64,000 nt of DNA from Comamonas odontotermitis (lineage in GTDB: Bacteria > Pseudomonadota > Gammaproteobacteria > Burkholderiales > Burkholderiaceae_C). The stretch covers positions 1,550,001-1,614,000 of the forward strand of contig NZ_CP083451.1 of the NCBI RefSeq assembly GCF_020080045.1, given 5' to 3'. Positions 43,021-51,677 of this stretch are shown here, piece by piece; the first letter of the stretch is position 1; every line of letters starts with the position of its first letter. The position numbers were made by a program, and so were the translations under genes. The notes below the pieces were generated by a model. It saw nothing but the letters and a program-made list of their open reading frames with translations. It did no database searches and was not told the DNA's origin.

Positions 43021-43551
43021 TTACTTGGCCTGCAGCCCGGTGATGTCGTAGAAGTTGATCTTGTTGCCATCCGGGAACATGCGGTCGCCGGGCTTCATGC
43101 CAGCCGGGCAGGCACCCATGTATTCGCCCTTGATGTTGCGCGTGGTCTCGACGATCTGGCCGTCGGGCATCTGCTGTTTGGTGACCGAGAGCACATGGAA
43201 GTTGGTCTGGAAATCGCCGGTGATCTTGCGGCTGGTTTCGATGCGCTGTTCGGTCTGGCCGACCTTGCAGTTGGAGGTGAACTGCCAGCCATTGCTGTCC
43301 TTGTTGCTGCCGGTCTGGCACTGCTGGACGTCGTGCTTGGCCTTTTGCAGCTCACGGGTCTTGTAGAAGGTGTCCTTGTCCATGCAGTCCTGGAACGTCA
43401 CGGTCTCACCAGTCTGGTCGGTCGAGCTGACCTGCCAGTGGCCGGACTTGGGACGGGGCAGGTCTTCGATACCGCCGGTGGAGGCGCAGCCTGCAGCCAG
43501 CAAGGCAGCGGCAATGACCGACAGGGAAGTGGTGTAACGGATGGGTAGCAT
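43021..43551 (-). CDS. DUF3617 lipoprotein
   Basis: The gene encodes 176 residues. The N-terminal signal sequence ends in a lipobox LLAAGCAST with Cys 22. The rest follows the DUF3617 pattern: GHWQVSST near the start, a Cys-containing segment TFQDCMDKDTFY and a set of paired Cys later (QQCQ, SNCKVG, GACPAGMKPGD). The function is unknown. It has its own terminator, and faces away from the LysR gene. Confidence 0.85.
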   Translation of the reverse strand: MLPIRYTTSLSVIAAALLAAGCASTGGIEDLPRPKSGHWQVSSTDQTGETVTFQDCMDKDTFYKTRELQKAKHDVQQCQTGSNKDSNGWQFTSNCKVGQTEQRIETSRKITGDFQTNFHVLSVTKQQMPDGQIVETTRNIKGEYMGACPAGMKPGDRMFPDGNKINFYDITGLQAK

Positions 43552-43724
43552 GTGATCCTCTCAAGGTGAGCCATCCCGCAGGGGATGTTTTTGCTAGGGT
43601 GTTATGTCTTGATCCTAGGAGACCCGCTGGCAGCACTCTGTCTGACGAGTGCCGCCTCTCGTGTAGGAGAGGGGAGCGGGCTGAACTGACTGTAACTGAA
43701 TTTGCGGCGCTTTCCGGGAAGGTT

Positions 43725-44606
43725 TTAAGCGCTGTGCAATTCATGGCCTTGGGTGCATTGCTGCTGCAGCCAGGTCTCGAAAGTCTGCAGGGCGAGCGAC
43801 GGCGCGCGAGCCTTGGGCTGGGTCAGCCAGTAGCTGCCAGTGTCCAGCGTCTGGGGAAAAGGGGCGATCAGGCGGCCTGCCTGCACGTCACGGGAGAACA
43901 GGCGCATGGGCAGCAGGGCCACGCCCAGCCCTTGGGCAGCGGCCTCGGCCAGGGTCAGCGACGAATCAAACACCGTGCCGCGCAGTGCAGGGCATTCCAT
44001 GTCGGCATGGCGGAACCAGTCGTTCCATTCGCCCGCGCGGTAGGAGCGCAGCAGGGTTTCGCGGGCCAGATCGGCGGGTTGGGAGAGGCGCGCGGCGATG
44101 GCAGGGGCGCACATGGGCGTGAGCGGGGCATGCAGCAGCAAGGTGGCAGCGGTGCCATGCCAGGCGCCATCGCCAAAGCGGATGGCGCAATCGAGCCCTT
44201 CACCAGCCAGATCCACCCGGTTGTTGTGGGTGAAGATGCGCAGGTCGATGAAGGCGTGGGCTTCCTGCAGAGCGCGCAGCCGGGGCAGGAGCCAACCGAC
44301 GGCAAAGGTGCCGACCACGCCGACCGACAGCACCTCGCGTGGGCGCCTGTCGTGTACCTGCTCCAGTGCGCGGGCAAGGCTGCCGAATGCGCCGCTGACC
44401 ACGGGCACCAGGGCCAGGCCTTCGTCGGTCAGCGCAAGGCCGCGCGGCAGACGGCGGAACAAGGGCTTGCCCAGCTGTTCTTCCAACTGGCGGATGTGCT
44501 GGCTCACCGCTGCCTGGGTGACGTGCAGCTCCAAGGCTGCCCGGGTGAGGTTGAGGTGGCGGGCGGCAGCTTCGAAGGCGCGCAATGCGTTCAGCGGTAA
44601 ATGCAT
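43725..44606 (-). CDS. LysR-type regulator of AmpR class, likely controls the beta-lactamase
   Basis: The gene encodes 293 residues. The N-terminal winged helix reads LNALRAFEAAARHLNLTRAA, LHVTQAAVSQHIRQLEEQLG and LFRRLPRGLALTDEG, a strong AmpR/PenR-type opening. The effector domain starts near residue 90 (LSVGVVGTFAVGWLLPRLRA). It is divergent from the class A beta-lactamase gene, with 114 bp between the starts, as in classical ampR-bla pairs, where the regulator responds to cell-wall muropeptides. The gene name ampR/penR/blaR varies, so none is assigned. Confidence 0.9.
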   Translation of the reverse strand: MHLPLNALRAFEAAARHLNLTRAALELHVTQAAVSQHIRQLEEQLGKPLFRRLPRGLALTDEGLALVPVVSGAFGSLARALEQVHDRRPREVLSVGVVGTFAVGWLLPRLRALQEAHAFIDLRIFTHNNRVDLAGEGLDCAIRFGDGAWHGTAATLLLHAPLTPMCAPAIAARLSQPADLARETLLRSYRAGEWNDWFRHADMECPALRGTVFDSSLTLAEAAAQGLGVALLPMRLFSRDVQAGRLIAPFPQTLDTGSYWLTQPKARAPSLALQTFETWLQQQCTQGHELHSA

Positions 44607-44720
44607 TTGGTATAAGTTTTTCTATGGGTTCTTCTTGGTTTTCATCGTTGGTCAAAGCGGCCTATTCCTTATAAATTCACGCCATCCTCAACGAATGACT
44701 GATTTTAAGGATTGAAGATC
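44607..44720. promoter_or_regulatory. AmpR-bla divergent promoter region
   Basis: This 114-bp spacer between divergent genes is AT-rich (GGTATAAGTTTTTCTATGGG and TTCCTTATAAATTCACGCC). It should hold both promoters and the LysR site with T-N11-A symmetry, but I cannot identify a single clear motif. Confidence 0.45.
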
Positions 44721-45611
44721 ATGAAAAGAAGAAAGTTTTTCTTGGCTATCGGCAGTGCCGGCATGGTGGCTGCAGCGCATGGGAAATCTCCTGCGCCCAA
44801 GGCGGCGGTCAGCGAGACCCAGCGCACCTTCACCAGCGCCATGCAGGCGATCGAGCAGCGCGTGGGTGGGCGCCTGGGCGTGGCGGTGCTGGACACGGGC
44901 TCAGGTCTATCCCTGGGCTGGCGGCAGGGTGAGCGGTTCCCGATGTGCAGCACCTTCAAGATGCTGCTGGCCGGACAGGTGCTGTCCGAGGTCGATGTGC
45001 GGCGCGAGCGGCTCGACGCCGAAGTGCGGTTTGACCGCTCCATCCTGGTCGAGCATTCGCCGGTGACGGAAAAGCACGCCGGCATATCGCCGATGACGGT
45101 GGCGCAGCTGTGCGATGCGGTGATGACCATCAGCGACAACGGGGCGGCCAACCTGCTGCTGGACCGTGTAGGCGGGCCAGCGGGTTTTACCCGCTATATG
45201 CGCAGCTTAGGCGATACGGTGACGAGGCTCGACCGGATCGAACCCGCCATGAGCGAGTCGCGCCCGGGCGATGTGCGTGACACCACCAGCCCCGAGGCCA
45301 TGCTGACCAGCATGCGCGCGCTCACCCTGGGCCGTGCCCTGAGCGTGACCGGGCGCAAGCAATTGGTGGACTGGATGCTGGCCAACAAGACTGGGGACAA
45401 CTGCCTGCGTGCAGGCGCCAAGAGCTGGACGGTGGCCGACAAGACCGGCTCCGGCCCGGGCACCCGCAATGACGTGGGCCTGCTCTGGCCGCCCGGTGGT
45501 GGCGCGCCGATTCTGGTCACCAGCTTTCTGACAGCCACCAAGGCAGAACCCCCGGCCCGCGATGCAGTGTTGGCCAGCGTTGCGGCGCAGATCGTCCAGC
45601 AATGGGGCTGA
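44721..45611 (+). CDS. Class A beta-lactamase, probably Tat-exported
   Basis: The gene encodes 296 residues starting at MKRRKFFLAIG, with an AAGG site. The signal has RR followed by KFF, a Tat-type motif also used by some other class A enzymes. Active-site motifs are MCSTFK (Ser 70/Lys 73, with Cys 69), SDNGAANLLL (Ser 130), the omega loop RIEPAMSES with Glu 166 conserved but Ser rather than Asn at 170, and KTGSGPGTRND (KTG triad). Without Cys 238 it lacks the carbapenemase-type disulfide. It hydrolyses beta-lactams in the periplasm. It ends 21 bp from the convergent argA gene. Confidence 0.94.
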   Translation: MKRRKFFLAIGSAGMVAAAHGKSPAPKAAVSETQRTFTSAMQAIEQRVGGRLGVAVLDTGSGLSLGWRQGERFPMCSTFKMLLAGQVLSEVDVRRERLDAEVRFDRSILVEHSPVTEKHAGISPMTVAQLCDAVMTISDNGAANLLLDRVGGPAGFTRYMRSLGDTVTRLDRIEPAMSESRPGDVRDTTSPEAMLTSMRALTLGRALSVTGRKQLVDWMLANKTGDNCLRAGAKSWTVADKTGSGPGTRNDVGLLWPPGGGAPILVTSFLTATKAEPPARDAVLASVAAQIVQQWG

Positions 45612-45632
45612 CGCTGCGGAGCGTTGGCAGGT

Positions 45633-46979
45633 CTACAGGTACTTGACCAGCACCTGGCTCTTGCGGCTCCAGTTGTACTTGGCCTTGCGCTGCTCGGGCA
45701 GCCAGTCGGGGTCGACCGGCTGGAAGCCGCGCTTGATGAACCAGTGCATGGTGCGGGTGGTGAGCACGAAAATGCTCTTGAGGCCGATGGCGCGGGCGCG
45801 CTGCTCGATGCGCTTGAGCAGCTTTTCCCCATCACCCGTGCCCTGGCTTTGCGGCGAAACGGTCACGGCTGCCATTTCGCCCGTCTGTGCCTCGGGGTAG
45901 GGGTAGAGCGCCGCGCAGCCGAAGATCACGCCATCGTGCTCGATGATGGTGTAGGCGGAAATGTCGCGCTCGATCTCGGTGCGGCTGCGCTTGACCAGCG
46001 TGCCATCCTTTTCAAAAGGCTCGATCAGCTGCAGGATGCCGCCCACGTCGTCGGGCTTGGCTTCGCGCAGCTCTTCGAGGCGCTCGTCAATGATCATGGT
46101 GCCGATGCCATCGTGCACATACACTTCCAGCAGCAGCGCGCCATCGGTGGAAAACGGCAGGATGTGGCTGCGCTCCACGCCATCCTTGCAGGCCTTGACG
46201 CAGTGCTGCAGGTAAAAGCCCACATCGGTGGGCAGGGTGGCAGGCGGCAGCTCGGCCAGCAGCTTTTGCGCAACGTCCAGCGGCAGCTCGGTATCGATCG
46301 GGTTGTCTTCGCCCTCGGGCTCCAGCGGCTTGAGGCGGATGCCCGGCACCTCGGTCAGGAACATCAATTTGTCGGCCTTGAGCTCGATGGCAATGCGCGT
46401 GGCGACTTCTTCCATGCTCAGGTTGAACGCCTCGCCCGTGGGTGAAAAGCCAAAGGGCGACACCAGCACCATGGCACCCATGTCGAGCGTACGGTGGATG
46501 CCGCCGACATCGACCTTGCGCACCAGGCCCGAATGCATGAAATCCACGCCATCCACAATGCCGACCGGGCGCGCGGTAACAAAATTGCCGGAGATGACGC
46601 GCACCGTGGCCCCGGCCATGGGCGTATTGGGCAAGCCCTGGCTGAAAGCGGCCTCGATCTCGAATCGCAGCTGGCCCGCGGCTTCCTGGGCGCAGTCCAG
46701 CGCAACGGAATCGGTCACGCGGATGCCGTGCGAATAGCGGGGCGCGTGGCCTTTGGCAGCCAGTTGCTCGTTCACCTGCGGGCGAAAACCATGCACGAGC
46801 ACGATCTTGACCCCCAGGGCCTGGATCAGCGCCAGATCCTGCGCAATCGATTGCAGCTTGCCTGCCGCGATGGCTTCACCGGTGATCCCCACCACAAAGG
46901 TCTGGTTGCGGAACTTGTGGATATAGGGTGCCACTGAGCGGAACCAGGGCACGAAGGTGAAATTGAATACAGCGGACAT
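45633..46979 (-). CDS. argA: N-acetylglutamate synthase
   Basis: The gene encodes 448 residues. It makes N-acetylglutamate from acetyl-CoA and glutamate, the first step of arginine synthesis. The N-terminal amino-acid-kinase domain (about 10-290) has FRNQTFVVGITGEAIAAGK, IVLVHGFRPQVNEQLA and the feedback-inhibition fold VSPFGFSPTGEAFNLSMEEV. The C-terminal GNAT acetyltransferase domain (about 300-448) includes AAVTVSPQSQGTGDGEKLL and FIKRGFQPVDPDWLPEQRK. The order and length match E. coli ArgA. It overlaps nothing and is convergent to the beta-lactamase gene. Confidence 0.95.
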   Translation of the reverse strand: MSAVFNFTFVPWFRSVAPYIHKFRNQTFVVGITGEAIAAGKLQSIAQDLALIQALGVKIVLVHGFRPQVNEQLAAKGHAPRYSHGIRVTDSVALDCAQEAAGQLRFEIEAAFSQGLPNTPMAGATVRVISGNFVTARPVGIVDGVDFMHSGLVRKVDVGGIHRTLDMGAMVLVSPFGFSPTGEAFNLSMEEVATRIAIELKADKLMFLTEVPGIRLKPLEPEGEDNPIDTELPLDVAQKLLAELPPATLPTDVGFYLQHCVKACKDGVERSHILPFSTDGALLLEVYVHDGIGTMIIDERLEELREAKPDDVGGILQLIEPFEKDGTLVKRSRTEIERDISAYTIIEHDGVIFGCAALYPYPEAQTGEMAAVTVSPQSQGTGDGEKLLKRIEQRARAIGLKSIFVLTTRTMHWFIKRGFQPVDPDWLPEQRKAKYNWSRKSQVLVKYL

Positions 46980-47264
46980 TGGGTGGCGTGGAGTATCTCG
47001 GTGGCAAGTGACCTGGCCTGCGTGGGGAACTGCAGGAATTCGTCAACACATTCGTTGGCCGCTATTGTTATACAAACCCAGGCCCCGCGTGCACAAGCGC
47101 CGCGCTTTGTGCCACTGAAAAGGCGGAAAAACTGTAGCCTATGCGATACGCCGTTTTCGCCCTGCGGAAGTGGAGGTTTGGCAAACGCAAACCGCACGGT
47201 GCACACAAAGCGCGGGCCTGCCCCGATGATGGCGGTTTTGAAAAACCAGAACCGGAGACAAACC
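46980..47264. promoter_or_regulatory. argA-Bug divergent spacer
   Basis: This 285-bp spacer holds the divergent starts of argA and the Bug receptor. I see a weak run GCCGCTATTGTTATACAAAC near 47058 that could form a promoter, and a GGAG site just before the Bug ATG. No convincing operator is present. Confidence 0.4.
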
Positions 47265-48245
47265 ATGGCCATCCTCAATCGCCGCCAAATGCTGGCCCTC
47301 GGCGCCTCGCCCCTTGCTGCCGCGCTTCCCTGGCAGGCGGCGCACGCGGCAGACTACCCCAGCAAGCAGGTGAAATTCATCGTGCCGTTCCCGCCTGGCG
47401 GGCCGGTGGATACCACGGCGCGGGCTTTTGCCGTGCCGTTGGGGCAGTTGTGGGGCCAGGCCACCTTTGTTGACAACCGCGCAGGCGGCGGCGGGATTGT
47501 GGGTGCCGAAGTGGCCGCCAAGCAGGCGCCCGACGGTTACGGCCTGTTTGTGGGCGCCATACACCATTCGGTCAATCCTTCGCTGCATGCCAAGCTGGGC
47601 TACGACATTCAGAAGGACTTTGCGCCTATCAGCTTTGCCGCCATGTTCCCGGTGTTCCTGGTCGTCAACCCCAGCGTGCCGGCCAAGAATGTGAAAGAGC
47701 TGATAGCCCTGGCCAAAAAGCCGGACAGCAACCTCAGCTTTGCCTCGTCCGGCAATGGTGGTGGCACGCACCTCGCGGGCGAGCTTTTCAACATGCACGC
47801 GGGCACCAAGCTTTTGCATGTTCCATACAAGGGCAGCGCGCCTGCCATGACCGATGTTCTGGGTGGCCAGGTGGCCATGATGTTCAGCGACGCGCCCTCG
47901 GCCATTCCCCACATCAAGACTGGCAAGGTGCGGGTGCTGGGCGTGGCCAGTCCCCAGCGATCGGCGCTGCTGCCCGATGTGCCCACCATTGCAGAGCAGG
48001 GCCTGCCCGGTTACGACGCATACTCGTGGGCCGCCCTGTTTGCACCGGCAGGTACGCCCAAGGATGTGATCGCCAAAATCAACACTGATTTCAACAAGGT
48101 GATGCGAGACCCGGAGGTCAAGCAGCGCCTGTATGTGGCAGGCGCCGAGGCCGACCCCGGCACACCCGAGGACATGGCCAGGCGCCTGAAGTCCGAGATG
48201 GACAAATGGGCCAAGGTGGTCAAGGCGGCAGATATCAAGATCTGA
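47265..48245 (+). CDS. Bug-family periplasmic solute receptor (TctC-like)
   Basis: The gene encodes 326 residues starting at MAILNRRQMLALGASPLAAA, a Tat-like signal peptide (NRRQMLALG), with a GGAG ribosome site. The tripartite tricarboxylate family (Bug receptor) marks are YPSKQVKFIVPFPPGGPVDTT near the N-terminus, VDNRAGGGGIVGAEVAAK, and SSGNGGGTHLAGELF followed by HVPYKGSAPAMTDVLGGQVA. It binds organic acids or aromatic acids in the periplasm, often as an orphan sensor without transporter partners. None is next to it here. Confidence 0.92.
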   Translation: MAILNRRQMLALGASPLAAALPWQAAHAADYPSKQVKFIVPFPPGGPVDTTARAFAVPLGQLWGQATFVDNRAGGGGIVGAEVAAKQAPDGYGLFVGAIHHSVNPSLHAKLGYDIQKDFAPISFAAMFPVFLVVNPSVPAKNVKELIALAKKPDSNLSFASSGNGGGTHLAGELFNMHAGTKLLHVPYKGSAPAMTDVLGGQVAMMFSDAPSAIPHIKTGKVRVLGVASPQRSALLPDVPTIAEQGLPGYDAYSWAALFAPAGTPKDVIAKINTDFNKVMRDPEVKQRLYVAGAEADPGTPEDMARRLKSEMDKWAKVVKAADIKI

Positions 48246-48334
48246 ACCTGGGCGCCCCATGCCGGGTGAGGCCGGGTGGGGGCCAGAGGGTATCTGCGCT
48301 GCACAATAGGACGATCTGAAAGCAGTGTAAAACT

Positions 48335-48952
48335 ATGAATTCAATAGCAGGTACCGCACAACAGCTGGGCGCTGAGACCTATTTTCAATCCGTTCCGCTG
48401 GAGAAGGCCTACCGGGTCCTCAACCATGGGCCGACGGTTCTGGTGTCTGCCCAGCACGCGGGCGAGTGCAATGTGATGGCGGCCGCCTGGGCGTGCGCGC
48501 TGGATTTCAGCCCGCCCAAGGTGACCGTGGTGCTGGACAAGGCCACCAGAACCCGGGCGCTGGTGGAAGGCAGCGGGCGCTTTGCGCTGCAATTGCCCAC
48601 GGTGCCGCAGGCTGCCATGACGGTGGAGCTGGGTACGGTGAGCGCCCTGCAGCAACCGGACAAGCTGGCGCAATCGGGCGTGCAACTGTTCTCTGCGCCT
48701 GGGCATGACACGCCCCTGGTTGCCGGTTGCGCAGCCTGGCTGGAGTGCCGCCTGATCCCCGAGCTACACAACCAGCAGGCCTATGACCTGTTCATTGGCG
48801 AGGTGATGGGCGCCTGGGCCGACAGCCGTGTGTTTGCCAACGGCCACTGGATGTTCGAGACCGCTCCGCCCGAGCTGCGCACCCTGCATTACGTGGCAGG
48901 TGGGCACTTCTACGCGACGGGCGCAGCGGTGGTGGTGCCGTCGCAGCCGTGA
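48335..48952 (+). CDS. Flavin reductase-like FMN-binding protein
   Basis: The gene encodes 205 residues. It has the FMN-binding split-barrel of the flavin-reductase family, with ECNVMAAAWACALDFSPPKV near 46-65, GSGRFALQLPTV, and the conserved QSGVQLFSAPGHDTP. No transmembrane part is present. Members reduce flavins for partner monooxygenases or are cofactor-dependent enzymes themselves. It follows the Bug receptor by 89 bases on the same strand, and may be cotranscribed with it. The substrate and partner are unknown. Confidence 0.85.
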   Translation: MNSIAGTAQQLGAETYFQSVPLEKAYRVLNHGPTVLVSAQHAGECNVMAAAWACALDFSPPKVTVVLDKATRTRALVEGSGRFALQLPTVPQAAMTVELGTVSALQQPDKLAQSGVQLFSAPGHDTPLVAGCAAWLECRLIPELHNQQAYDLFIGEVMGAWADSRVFANGHWMFETAPPELRTLHYVAGGHFYATGAAVVVPSQP

Positions 48953-49041
48953 TGGGCCTTGAGCCCGGCCAAGGCGCGGCGGCGGTGTTGTTCAGCCAGA
49001 ACGGACCGTTGCGATAGCGACGTTCTGGCCAAGGCCCAGGG

Positions 49042-49335
49042 TTACTTGCTCATGCCATCCTTGGACATGGCGTCTTTGCCCATGGCGTCCTTCTTCATGG
49101 CGTCCTTACCCATGCTGTCCTTGGACATTGCGTCTTTGTCCATGGCATCCTTACCCATAGCATCCTTCTTCATGGCGTCTTTGCCCATGGCATCCTTCTT
49201 CATGGCGTCCATGCCCATGGCCGATGGTTTGTCCATGCCCATGGCGTCCTTGGCCATCGGATCGGCTGCGAATGCGGAAGCGGTGCCCAGAGCCAGACAC
49301 AGGGTGAGCGCGGTGGTGGTGAATGCGTTTTTCAT
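49042..49335 (-). CDS. Periplasmic Met-rich MXKDX repeat protein (MrpX-like)
   Basis: The gene encodes 97 residues. The signal peptide MKNAFTTTALTLCLALGTAS ends before ADP. The mature ~74 residues consist almost entirely of the pentapeptide M-x-K-D-A (with M-S-K-D-S, M-D-K-D-A variants) repeated about 12-14 times, encoded by tandem 15-bp DNA repeats. It contains 16 Met, about 22% of the mature chain. It fits the MXKDX repeat family. In Azospira a similar Met-rich peptide, MrpX, is a sacrificial methionine pool that scavenges hypochlorite. The gene lies 93 bp downstream of the molybdopterin oxidoreductase and on its strand. A palindrome AACTTTCAAAGTT (49341-49353) lies just before the ATG. Confidence 0.85.
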   Translation of the reverse strand: MKNAFTTTALTLCLALGTASAFAADPMAKDAMGMDKPSAMGMDAMKKDAMGKDAMKKDAMGKDAMDKDAMSKDSMGKDAMKKDAMGKDAMSKDGMSK

Positions 49336-49428
49336 GATGGAACTTTCAAAGTTGAGGTTGCAGGAAACGGCAGAAGCCGTGGGGAGAAAACGGCATGTGC
49401 CGTGGGGAAACGGAAACGCTGGCAGTCA

Positions 49429-50211
49429 TCAGCTGCCGCCGAACCAGTTGTAGCCCTGGTCTTCCCAGTAGCCACGGTTGTAGGTGTTGCTCACGAAAAT
49501 GGCTGTGATGTGCTTGGGGTTCTTGTAGCCCAGCTTGGTCGGCATGCGCAGCTTCATCGGAAAGCCATAGCGGGGCGGCAGCGGCTGCCCGTCCCAATCA
49601 AGAGCCAGCAGCGTCTGCGGATGCAGGGCCGTGGCCATGTCGATGCTGGTGTAGTAACTGTCGACGCATTGAAAGCCGACGTAGCGAGCGCTCAGATCGG
49701 CGCCCACGGCGCGCAGGAAGTCGCCAAAACGCGGGCCGCCCCACTTGCCGATGGCGCTCCAGCCTTCCACACAGATGTGGCGCGTGACCTGGCTGTGCTG
49801 GGGCAGGGCGCGCAGCTCGTGCAACTGCCAGCGGCGCTTGTCGGCGACGAGGCCGGAGACTTCCAGCCGGTAGCTGCTCGCATCCACGCGCGGTACCTCG
49901 CTTTCGGCATAGAAGGCATTGAATGGGAAGGGGCGCGCGATCATCGAGTCGGGGTAGGTCGGCGCAAGGCGCGAGCCGTCGAACAGCCAGCCCTGCACGG
50001 CATCGTTGACGCGGGAGATGCGTGTGAGCGCGGCTTCGGCAGTGGCGCTGTCGTCGATGCGGCAGCCGCTGAGCAAGGCAAGGCCGCCCAGCGTGAGTCC
50101 GCGCCTGAGGAATTGTCTGCGCGCATCCTGCGGCAGCTGTTTTGTGATCAGCTTGCGTGCCTCGGACACGATTGCGTCCGCGTTATTACGTTGCCAGATG
50201 AATGGGTTCAT
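49429..50211 (-). CDS. Tat-exported molybdopterin oxidoreductase (MsrP/YedY-like)
   Basis: The gene encodes 260 residues starting at MNPFIWQRNNADAIVSEARK. A Tat-type motif RRQFLRRGLTLGG is followed by a Cys near a lipobox-like LLSGC. The sulfite-oxidase-family molybdopterin domain shows the Mo-binding Cys in HICVEGWSAIGKWGG, and late segments PMKLRMPTKLGYKNPKHI and RGYWEDQGYNWFGG. It is shorter than E. coli MsrP (334 residues), but the gene order resembles YedY1. Its role is likely periplasmic reduction of oxidised methionine residues or a similar substrate. The start overlaps the b561 stop by ATGA. Its partner cytochrome would supply electrons. Confidence 0.87.
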   Translation of the reverse strand: MNPFIWQRNNADAIVSEARKLITKQLPQDARRQFLRRGLTLGGLALLSGCRIDDSATAEAALTRISRVNDAVQGWLFDGSRLAPTYPDSMIARPFPFNAFYAESEVPRVDASSYRLEVSGLVADKRRWQLHELRALPQHSQVTRHICVEGWSAIGKWGGPRFGDFLRAVGADLSARYVGFQCVDSYYTSIDMATALHPQTLLALDWDGQPLPPRYGFPMKLRMPTKLGYKNPKHITAIFVSNTYNRGYWEDQGYNWFGGS

Positions 50212-50879
50212 GCTGCGCTCTCCGGTTGTGTTTTGCGTTGCAATGTGGAGCGGCCCAGCAGCATGGTGAGCAGTGAGCGCGGAACCAGCACGACCATGGC
50301 GATGTGCACCGCGATGAAGCCGACCAGCAAGGCCATGGCTATGAAGTGAATGCGCCGCGCCATCTCGTAGCCGCCCAGCAGCTCGCGCAGCAGCGGAAAC
50401 TGCACTGACTTCCAGATCACCAGGCCGCTCACCACCAACAGCACCAGGTCTGCCACGGCAAACAGATAGGCCGCGCGCTGCACCTGGTTGTAGTGGCCCA
50501 GGTCTGCATGGGACAGCCGCGCGGTCAGTGCAAGCCATGCATCGCGCAGCACGCCGCGCGGCGAGACGGGAAACATGCGCCGTGCCCAGCGGCCGGTAAG
50601 CAAGTTGAGCAGCAGGTAGGCGAGGCCATTGAGAGCCAGCAGCCACATGCCGGCAAAATGCCATTGCAGCGCGCCGCCCAGCCAGCCGCCCAGGGTGATG
50701 CCGGCGGGAAAGCGGAAATCGCCAAAAATGGGCGAGGCGTTGTAGATGCGCCATCCGCTCATCACCATGACCACGACGGCCACGGCATTGAGCCAGTGGG
50801 TGATGCGCAGCCACAGTGGCTGCAGAGGTCTGTGCTGGTGCGGAGAGGCGGAGGTGATTTGCTTTGGCATGGGGTGCAT
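50208..50879 (-). CDS. Cytochrome b561-type membrane subunit
   Basis: The gene encodes 223 residues with four membrane helices. Heme-ligand histidines are expected in RITHWLNAVAVVVMVMSGW (helix 1), in the middle segment QWHFAGMW, and in YEMARRIHFIAMALLVGFIAVHIAMVVLV near the end. This is the cytochrome b561/Ni-hydrogenase cytochrome b fold. It overlaps the oxidoreductase gene by ATGA and thus is its likely electron donor, playing the role of YedZ. The start at 50879 (MHPMPKQ) is divergent to the response-regulator gene, with 87 bp between. Confidence 0.87.
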   Translation of the reverse strand: MHPMPKQITSASPHQHRPLQPLWLRITHWLNAVAVVVMVMSGWRIYNASPIFGDFRFPAGITLGGWLGGALQWHFAGMWLLALNGLAYLLLNLLTGRWARRMFPVSPRGVLRDAWLALTARLSHADLGHYNQVQRAAYLFAVADLVLLVVSGLVIWKSVQFPLLRELLGGYEMARRIHFIAMALLVGFIAVHIAMVVLVPRSLLTMLLGRSTLQRKTQPESAA

Positions 50880-50966
50880 TGTTCGATGCGGCTGTTCCCC
50901 AAGTCCTCACCAAAAGTTCAATAAATCGTGATACTTGATCGTGCGCTTCTGCGGGAGAATGCACTG

Positions 50967-51677
50967 ATGGACTCCCCAAAACGCATCCTGATCGTCGAAG
51001 ATGACGAACACATCGCCGAGCTGCTGCGCATGCACCTGAGCGACGAGGGCTTCGAGGTCGAGCATGTGGCAGATGGCCACCTGGGCCTGGCCGCCGTCGA
51101 GCGTGGCGGCTGGCATGCGCTGGTGCTGGACCTGATGCTGCCCGGTGTGGATGGCCTCGAGATCTGCCGACGCGCGCGGGCCATGGCCCATTACGTGCCG
51201 ATCATCATCACGAGCGCACGCTCCAGCGAGGTGCACCGCATCCTGGGGCTGGAACTGGGCGCCGACGACTATCTGGCCAAGCCGTTCTCCGTCATGGAAC
51301 TGGTGGCCCGCGTGCGGGCGCTGTTGCGGCGCAGCGAGGCGCTGGCCCGCAACGCTCGGCTGGAAGCTGGCGTGCTGGCGCTGGGCGGTCTCAGCATCGA
51401 CCCGATTGCGCGCGAGGCGCGGGTGGATGGGCAGGCGGTCGAGCTCACGCCGCGCGAGTTTGATCTGCTGTACTTCTTTGCACGCCAGCCTGGCAAGGTG
51501 TTTTCACGGCTCGATCTGCTCAACCAGGTCTGGGGTTACCAGCACGATGGTTACGAGCACACCGTGAACACGCATATCAATCGGCTGCGCACCAAGATCG
51601 AGAAGAACCCGGCCGATCCCCGACGCATTCTCACCGTCTGGGGCCGTGGCTACAAACTCGTGGAGGAAGCCCTGTGA
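50967..51677 (+). CDS. OmpR-family response regulator
   Basis: The gene encodes 236 residues starting at MDSPKRILIVEDDEHIAELL, with a GGAG site upstream. The receiver has acidic cluster EDD at 11-13, phosphoacceptor Asp 55 in LVLDLMLPG, and Lys in LAKPFS. The C-terminal winged helix is OmpR-type, with LTPREFDLLYFFARQPGKVF and YEHTVNTHINRLRTKIE. It overlaps the kinase start by GTGA and is transcribed divergently from the b561/oxidoreductase genes. It is therefore the likely regulator of that redox module. Confidence 0.93.
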   Translation: MDSPKRILIVEDDEHIAELLRMHLSDEGFEVEHVADGHLGLAAVERGGWHALVLDLMLPGVDGLEICRRARAMAHYVPIIITSARSSEVHRILGLELGADDYLAKPFSVMELVARVRALLRRSEALARNARLEAGVLALGGLSIDPIAREARVDGQAVELTPREFDLLYFFARQPGKVFSRLDLLNQVWGYQHDGYEHTVNTHINRLRTKIEKNPADPRRILTVWGRGYKLVEEAL

